A stretch of DNA of 11,598 nt. Source: Microbacterium sp. (GTDB taxonomy: Bacteria > Actinomycetota > Actinomycetes > Actinomycetales > Microbacteriaceae). The translations under genes were made by a program, and so were the position numbers. Below are positions 7,521 to 11,598 of the stretch, piece after piece. How positions within the stretch are numbered: position 1 is the first letter of the stretch; the number at the start of each line of letters is the position of its first letter. The stretch spans positions 1 to 11,598 of the forward strand of contig JAJUIM010000034.1 of the NCBI GenBank assembly GCA_029267645.1. Direction: 5' to 3'. The notes under the pieces are model-generated. The model searched no databases. It saw only the letters and a list, made by a program, of their open reading frames with translations, and had not been told where the DNA came from.

Positions 7521-7540
7521 CGCGGCAGCGCCCGCACGGG
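7491..7540. terminator. Perfect 21-bp inverted repeat, likely bidirectional terminator
   Basis: Positions 7491-7511 and 7520-7540 are exact reverse complements over 21 bp, with an 8-nt loop (GCGAAGTA, 7512-7519). The left arm is the last coding sequence of the + strand MFS gene and the stop codon TAG (7518-7520) lies at the loop/right-arm border. The gudD gene ends 13 bp beyond on the opposite strand. There is no T-run on either side. Convergent placement and symmetry favour a shared terminator. Confidence 0.75.
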
Positions 7541-7553
7541 CGGCGCCTCGTCG

Positions 7554-8879
7554 TCAGCGCACGAGGCAGGGGCGCTTGGGATCGAACGCCCACCCGTCCA
7601 CGAGGAACTGCATGGCCGCGGCGTCGTCGCGCGCGCCGAGGCCGTGCGCGACGTACAGCTCGTGCGCCTCGGCGAGGCGGTCGCGATCGATCGTCACGCC
7701 GAGGCCCGGCGAGGCGGGCACCTCGATCGCGCCGTCGCGGATCCGCGGGGCGTCGACCGTGAGCTGCTGGCCGTCCTGCCAGATCCAGTGGGTGTCGAGC
7801 GCCGTGATCTCGCCGGGCGCCGCGGCGCCCACGTGCGTGAACATCGCGAGCGAGATGTCGAAGTGGTTGTTCGAGTGCGAGCCCCACGTGAGGTCGAAGT
7901 CGGCGCACAGCTGCGCGACGCGCACCGACCCCGACATCGTCCAGAAGTGGGGGTCGGCGAGCGGGATGTCGACCGAGTTCTCGCGCACCGCGTGGGCCAT
8001 CTCGCGCCAGTCGGTCGCGATCATGTTCGTCGCCGTCTGCAGCCCCGTGCGGCGGCGGAACTCGGCCATGACCTCGCGGCCCGAGAAGCGCCCCTCGGCG
8101 CCGCACGGATCCTCGGCGTACGCCAGCACGCCGCGCAGCCGCCTGCCGATCCGCACGGCGTCCTCGAGCAGCCAGCCCCCGTTGGGATCGAGCGTCACGC
8201 GCGCGTCGGGGAAGCGCTCGGCGAGCGCCGTGACGACGTCGGCCTCCTCGTCGCCCGCGAGCACGCCGCCCTTGAGCTTGAAGTCGGCGAAGCCGTAGCG
8301 CTCCTGGGCCGCCTCGGCCAGCCGCACGACCGCGTCGGCCGTGAGGGCCTCCTCGCGCCGCACGCGCTCCCACGCGTCTTCGCCGTCCGGCTCGCGCAGG
8401 TACGGCAGGTCGGTGCGATCCGGGTCGCCCACGAAGAAGAGGTAGCCGAGCATGGGCACGCTCGCGCGCTGCTGTCCGTCGCCCAGCAGCTCGGCGACGG
8501 GCACGCCCAGGTGCTGGCCGTGCAGGTCGAGCAGGGCCGACTCGAGCCCCGTCACGGCGTGCACGGTCGTGCGCAGGTCGAACGTCTGCTGCCCGCGCCC
8601 GCCCGCGTCGCGATCGGCGAACCGCGACGCGACCTCGCGGAGCAGCGACCGGAACCGCGCGACGGGGCGGCCCGCGAGGATCCCCGCGGCCTCCTCGATC
8701 GTGCGGCGGATCGCCTCGCCGCCCGGCACCTCGCCGAGCCCCTCGCGGCCGTCGGAGTCGGTCGCGATGACGATGTTGCGCGTGAAGAACGGCCCGTGGG
8801 CGCCCGAGAGGTTGAGCAGCATCGAGTCGTGGCCCGCGACGGGCACGACCTCGACGCGCTCGATCGTCGGCGCGCTCAC
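7554..8879 (-). CDS. gudD: Glucarate dehydratase
   Basis: This 441-residue enolase-superfamily enzyme (E. coli GudD has 446) dehydrates D-glucarate, and in the family often L-idarate, to 5-dehydro-4-deoxy-D-glucarate in the cytoplasm. The catalytic KLK is at residues 201-203. The Mg2+ ligands fall at D231 (TLDPNG), E256 (AEDPCG) and N285 (TATNMIATD). The His-Asp dyad falls at D309 (LADPHFW) and H335 (GSHSNNHFD). The spacing matches E. coli GudD with an offset of four, so the active site looks complete. The GTG at 8879 overlaps the stop of the upstream aldehyde dehydrogenase by 4 bp (GTGA), with GAGGGGGAGG before it as ribosome site. It is the last gene of the kdgD-dehydrogenase-gudD operon although it catalyses the first step. 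Confidence 0.96.
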   Translation of the reverse strand: MSAPTIERVEVVPVAGHDSMLLNLSGAHGPFFTRNIVIATDSDGREGLGEVPGGEAIRRTIEEAAGILAGRPVARFRSLLREVASRFADRDAGGRGQQTFDLRTTVHAVTGLESALLDLHGQHLGVPVAELLGDGQQRASVPMLGYLFFVGDPDRTDLPYLREPDGEDAWERVRREEALTADAVVRLAEAAQERYGFADFKLKGGVLAGDEEADVVTALAERFPDARVTLDPNGGWLLEDAVRIGRRLRGVLAYAEDPCGAEGRFSGREVMAEFRRRTGLQTATNMIATDWREMAHAVRENSVDIPLADPHFWTMSGSVRVAQLCADFDLTWGSHSNNHFDISLAMFTHVGAAAPGEITALDTHWIWQDGQQLTVDAPRIRDGAIEVPASPGLGVTIDRDRLAEAHELYVAHGLGARDDAAAMQFLVDGWAFDPKRPCLVR

Positions 8880-10462
8880 GCCTCCCCCTCGGGCAGGCCG
8901 TCGACGAGGCGCGGCACGCCCCACGGGTTCGCGTCCTTCAGCGGCTCGGGCAGGAGCGCGTCGGGCAGGTTCTGGTAGGCGACGGGGCGCAGGAAGCGCT
9001 CGATCGCGAGGGATCCCACGCTCGTCGTGCGCGAGTCGCTCGTGGCGGGGAAGGGCCCGCCGTGCACGATCGCGTGACCGACCTCGACACCCGTCGGCCA
9101 GCCGTTCGCGAGGATCCGGCCCGCCTTCCGCTCGAGCACGGGCAGGAGCGCGCGCGCCGCGTCGGCGTCGTCGTCCGCGATGTGCAGCGTCGCGGTCAGC
9201 TGGCCCTCGAGGCGCGCCGCAGCGGCGGGCAGCTCGGCGACGTCGTCATATCGCACGATGAGCGAGGCCGCGCCGAAGATCTCCTCCTGCAGCACGCGGT
9301 TCGACACGAACGCCTCGAGGTCCGTCGCGTGGATCACGGGCGCGGGCGCGTTGGGGCCCTCGCCGTCGGATCCGCGGGCCGCGACCGACGCGTGCGCATC
9401 GCGCGTCTCGGCGCCCGACCGCCACGCGTCGGCGATCGCGGGCGAGAGCATCGTCTGCCCGATCGCCTCGTCGACGGCCGACGACACGGCCGCGACGAAC
9501 GCGTCGCCGCGCTCGCCCGACGGCACGAAGACGCTGCCGGGCTGCGTGCAGAGCTGGCCGCTCGAGCCGAGCGCGCTCGTGACGTAGCCCGACGCGAGCT
9601 CCGCGACGTCGCCCTCGAGCGCGCCGGGGAAGACGAAGACGGGGTTGACCGAGCTCATCTCGGCGTACACGGGGATCGGCACGGGGCGCGCCTGCGCCGC
9701 CTGTACGAGCGAGAGGCCTCCCGAGCGCGATCCCGTGAAGCCGACCGCCTGGATCTCGGGGTCGCTCACGAGCGCCTGGCCGACCGTGCGGCCGGGCCCG
9801 AAGATGTGCGAGAAGACGCCGGGGTGCAGCCCGTGGGCCGCGACGACGCGCGCGATCGCGCCGGCGACGAGCTCGCTCGTGCCGGGGTGCGAGCTGTGCG
9901 CCTTGAACACGACGGGGCAGCCGGCCGCGAGGGCCGATGCCGTGTCGCCGCCCGCCGTCGAGAACGCGAGCGGGAAGTTCGAGGCGCCGAAGACGGCGAC
10001 GGGGCCGAGCGGCACCTTGCGCTGGCGGATGTCGGCGCGCGGCAGCGGCTCGCGATCCGGGATCGCGGGATCGACGCGCACGCCGCGGAACGCGCCGCGG
10101 CGCACGACGCCCGCGAACATGCGCAGCTGGTTCGTCGTGCGCGTGCGCTCGCCCGTGAGGCGGGCGACGGGCAGGCCCGTCTCCTGCACGGCGCGCACGA
10201 TGAGGTCCTCGCCGAGCGCGTCGATCTCGTCGGCGACGTCGTCGAGGAACGCCGCGTGCGCCTCGGGCGCGAGCGCCTGGAACGACTCGAACGCCTCTGC
10301 GGCCGCGCGGGTCGCCTCGCGCAGCTGGTCGACGTCGATCTGCGAGTAGCCGGGCTCGAGCGTCTCGCCCGTGGCGGGCGCGATCGCGTGCAGGCGGTCG
10401 CCCGTGCCTGTCACGCGCCGGCCGGCGATGAGGGAGTCCCCCGTGAGTTCGGGTGCGGTCAT
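8876..10462 (-). CDS. Aldehyde dehydrogenase, probable 2,5-dioxopentanoate (alpha-ketoglutaric semialdehyde) dehydrogenase
   Basis: This 528-residue NAD(P)-dependent aldehyde dehydrogenase has the Rossmann region [10 protein letters not shown] with N162, cofactor-region K187 ([10 protein letters not shown]), GFTGSRSGG at about 241-249, general base E268 (YAEMSSVNP) and catalytic C305 ([10 protein letters not shown]). The length and the SGQLCTQPG context fit the subfamily that oxidises 2,5-dioxopentanoate to 2-oxoglutarate in sugar-acid catabolism. Its position between kdgD and gudD supplies the final step of that pathway, which is strong context for this substrate. The ATG at 10462 is preferred to the GTG one codon earlier because AAGGAGGA then lies at proper spacing. 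It starts 28 bp after kdgD and its stop overlaps the gudD start. Cofactor preference (NADP+ is common) was not determined. Confidence 0.93.
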   Translation of the reverse strand: MTAPELTGDSLIAGRRVTGTGDRLHAIAPATGETLEPGYSQIDVDQLREATRAAAEAFESFQALAPEAHAAFLDDVADEIDALGEDLIVRAVQETGLPVARLTGERTRTTNQLRMFAGVVRRGAFRGVRVDPAIPDREPLPRADIRQRKVPLGPVAVFGASNFPLAFSTAGGDTASALAAGCPVVFKAHSSHPGTSELVAGAIARVVAAHGLHPGVFSHIFGPGRTVGQALVSDPEIQAVGFTGSRSGGLSLVQAAQARPVPIPVYAEMSSVNPVFVFPGALEGDVAELASGYVTSALGSSGQLCTQPGSVFVPSGERGDAFVAAVSSAVDEAIGQTMLSPAIADAWRSGAETRDAHASVAARGSDGEGPNAPAPVIHATDLEAFVSNRVLQEEIFGAASLIVRYDDVAELPAAAARLEGQLTATLHIADDDADAARALLPVLERKAGRILANGWPTGVEVGHAIVHGGPFPATSDSRTTSVGSLAIERFLRPVAYQNLPDALLPEPLKDANPWGVPRLVDGLPEGEA

Positions 10463-10490
10463 CACGTCCTCCTTGTGCGGTGTTCGGGGG

Positions 10491-11423
10491 TCACACGCGC
10501 GCGCCGGCGACGCCCGCGCGCTCGATGAGGGCCGTCAGGTCGGCCATGTCGTCGTCGCCGAGGTCGTGCAGCGGTGGGCGCACGGGGCCGACCGGCCGGC
10601 CGATGGCCCTGAGCCCGGCCTTGACGATCGAGACGCCGAAGCCGCGGCCGCGGTCGCGGATCTCGAGGTACGGCAGCACGAAGCGCGACAGCTTCTCGGT
10701 CACGGCCGCGCGGTCCTGCGCGCGCACGTCGCGGTAGAACTCGAGCGCGAACTCGGGTACGAAGTTGAACATGGCCGAAGAGTACGTGCTCATGCCCATC
10801 TGCAGCAGCGGTAGGGCGTAGGTCTCTGCCGTCGGCAGGCCGCCGAGGTAGAAGAGGCGGTCGCCGTTGCGCGCGTACACCTTCGCGAGGTGCTCGATGT
10901 CGCCCGTCGCGTCTTTGAAGCCGATGACGTTCTCGTGGCGCTCGGTGAGGCGCGCCATCGTCTCGGCCGAGTAGATCGCATTGCCGCGGTTGTACACGAT
11001 GAGCGGCAGGCGCGTGGCCTCGGCGATCGCCGAGACGTGGGCCGTGAGGCCCTGCTGGTCGGCCTCCGTGAGGTACGGCGGCAGCACGAGCACGCCCTCG
11101 GCGCCCGCCTCCTCGGCGGCCTGCGCGTTCGCGATCGCGTGCTTCGTCCAGCCGCCCGCGGATCCGAGCACGGGCACCTCGGGGCGCGACGACTCGACGG
11201 CCGCGCGCACGACCCGCGCCGACTCGTCGGGCGTGAGGCTGAAGCCCTCGCCCGTGCCGCCCGCGGCGAAGAGGCCGCCGACGTCGTAGCGGGCCTGCCA
11301 GGAGACGTGCTCGCGGTAGGTCGGCTCATCGAACTCGAGGCCGTCGTCGAACGCGGTCGCGGGGAACGAGAGCAGGCCGTCCTTGAGATGGGCCGCAAGC
11401 TCCTGCGGGGTGAAGTGTGCCAC
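10491..11423 (-). CDS. kdgD: 5-dehydro-4-deoxyglucarate dehydratase
   Basis: This 310-residue class I aldolase-like enzyme of the DHDPS/NAL (DapA) family decarboxylates and dehydrates 5-dehydro-4-deoxy-D-glucarate to 2,5-dioxopentanoate. The Schiff-base lysine is K170 in GFKDATGD, the family tyrosine is Y144 in LIVYNRGN, and the carboxylate-binding loop is GGTGEGFSL (residues 55-63). The length fits the KdgD group (about 300-315). The best start is GTG at 11423 (GTG GCA CAC), with AGAGGAG on the - strand at 11430-11436, six nt before it. It is the first gene of the operon, which makes it the one closest to the proposed promoter and operator. The downstream neighbours catalyse the preceding and following steps, making the specific assignment better than for an isolated DapA homologue. 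Confidence 0.95.
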   Translation of the reverse strand: MAHFTPQELAAHLKDGLLSFPATAFDDGLEFDEPTYREHVSWQARYDVGGLFAAGGTGEGFSLTPDESARVVRAAVESSRPEVPVLGSAGGWTKHAIANAQAAEEAGAEGVLVLPPYLTEADQQGLTAHVSAIAEATRLPLIVYNRGNAIYSAETMARLTERHENVIGFKDATGDIEHLAKVYARNGDRLFYLGGLPTAETYALPLLQMGMSTYSSAMFNFVPEFALEFYRDVRAQDRAAVTEKLSRFVLPYLEIRDRGRGFGVSIVKAGLRAIGRPVGPVRPPLHDLGDDDMADLTALIERAGVAGARV

Positions 11424-11480
11424 GGTGCACTCCTCTGGGGTCTGCCGGGTCTCGGCTGTCGGGTGGGTCAGTCGTCACGC

Positions 11481-11502
11481 TATGCGCGAAACGATGCGCA
11501 TA
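11481..11502. promoter_or_regulatory. Candidate operator of the glucarate operon
   Basis: TATGCGC (11481-11487) and GCGCATA (11496-11502) are perfect inverted arms around an 8-nt centre, 22 bp in all. The size and symmetry suit a dimeric GntR- or LacI-type repressor. It overlaps the proposed -10 and start point of the kdgD operon, so binding would block transcription. A smaller palindrome ACCA-AA-TGGT (11506-11515) lies in the promoter spacer. The cognate regulator is not in the window. Confidence 0.5.
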
Positions 11503-11526
11503 CAAACCAAATGGTGGATGGATCAA
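11497..11526 (-). promoter_or_regulatory. Possible promoter of the kdgD operon
   Basis: On the - strand TTGATC (11521-11526) resembles a -35 and TATGCG (11497-11502) a weak -10, with an 18-bp spacer. This would give a leader of about 65 nt before the GTG at 11423. The region 11480-11526 is notably more AT-rich than its surroundings, which supports promoter function. The -10 match is poor (three of six). Confidence 0.35.
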
Positions 11527-11543
11527 TGCGCCGAGTGAATCGC

Positions 11544-11598
11544 TCAGGGCGCGGTTTCGGGGACCGGTGTCGGCAGCGCATCGCCGGCCAGGTGGGCG
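11544..11598 (-). CDS. Possible C-terminal tail of an upstream gene (partial)
   Basis: A - strand frame entering from the right edge encodes AHLAGDALPTPVPETAP and stops at TGA (11544-11546). Fourteen of seventeen third codon positions are G or C, as in the real genes here, and the frame ends just before the AT-rich promoter region. If real, it is the end of a gene transcribed in the same direction as the glucarate operon. Seventeen residues are too few to name a family. Confidence 0.35.
   Translation of the reverse strand, partial: AHLAGDALPTPVPETAP

Noticed and set aside
9062..10528. 488-codon + strand frame antisense to the aldehyde dehydrogenase, and the similar frame 7644-8978 antisense to gudD
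   Set aside because: Both are Arg/Asp/Ala-rich shadows of genes with intact catalytic motifs.
11526..11598. A divergent + strand gene starting at ATG 11526
   Set aside because: No SD, arginine/glycine-rich translation, and the start lies on the proposed -35 of the kdgD promoter; the - strand tail frame looks slightly more coding-like.

Overview
The window is GC-rich (roughly 70% or more), with GTG as well as ATG starts, short intergenic gaps and GTGA stop/start overlaps. This points to a high-GC actinomycete. A Microbacteriaceae-like member of the Micrococcales is a guess from gene style, not a measurement. Eight complete protein genes fill nearly all of it, plus a possible gene tail at the right edge. 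No RNA gene, mobile element, phage gene or CRISPR array is visible.

Left block (1-1289, + strand): a leader holding an unusual 97-bp repeat structure, then an overlapping LrgA/LrgB membrane pair. Next is a convergent 814-residue LuxR-type regulator (- strand, 1297-3741). Its HTH is intact but its N-terminal nucleotide-binding motifs look degenerate. Its upstream region carries TCACCC repeats spaced 9-11 bp, and a perfect 9-bp inverted repeat that could hide its Shine-Dalgarno sequence.

Middle block (3980-7520): a likely two-gene - strand unit (a UMF1/Atg22-like transporter followed by a Cof-type HAD phosphatase), divergent across 57 bp from a + strand YbjJ/fucose-permease-like MFS transporter. 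That transporter ends inside a perfect 21-bp inverted repeat, which probably serves as a shared terminator with the convergent operon to its right.

Right block (7554-11423, - strand): a compact operon in the order kdgD, aldehyde dehydrogenase, gudD. It encodes the non-phosphorylating route D-glucarate -> 5-dehydro-4-deoxy-D-glucarate -> 2,5-dioxopentanoate -> 2-oxoglutarate. All key catalytic residues can be seen. A 22-bp inverted repeat overlaps the proposed promoter and is a candidate operator. The operon itself has no transporter or regulator gene.

The genes are mostly ordinary metabolism and transport, and I see no convincing new multi-gene system. The best leads are non-coding: the mirrored 19-bp-unit element at 72-168, the repeat/SD-sequestering leader of the LuxR gene, the 21-bp terminator palindrome and the strong excess of GGATCC.
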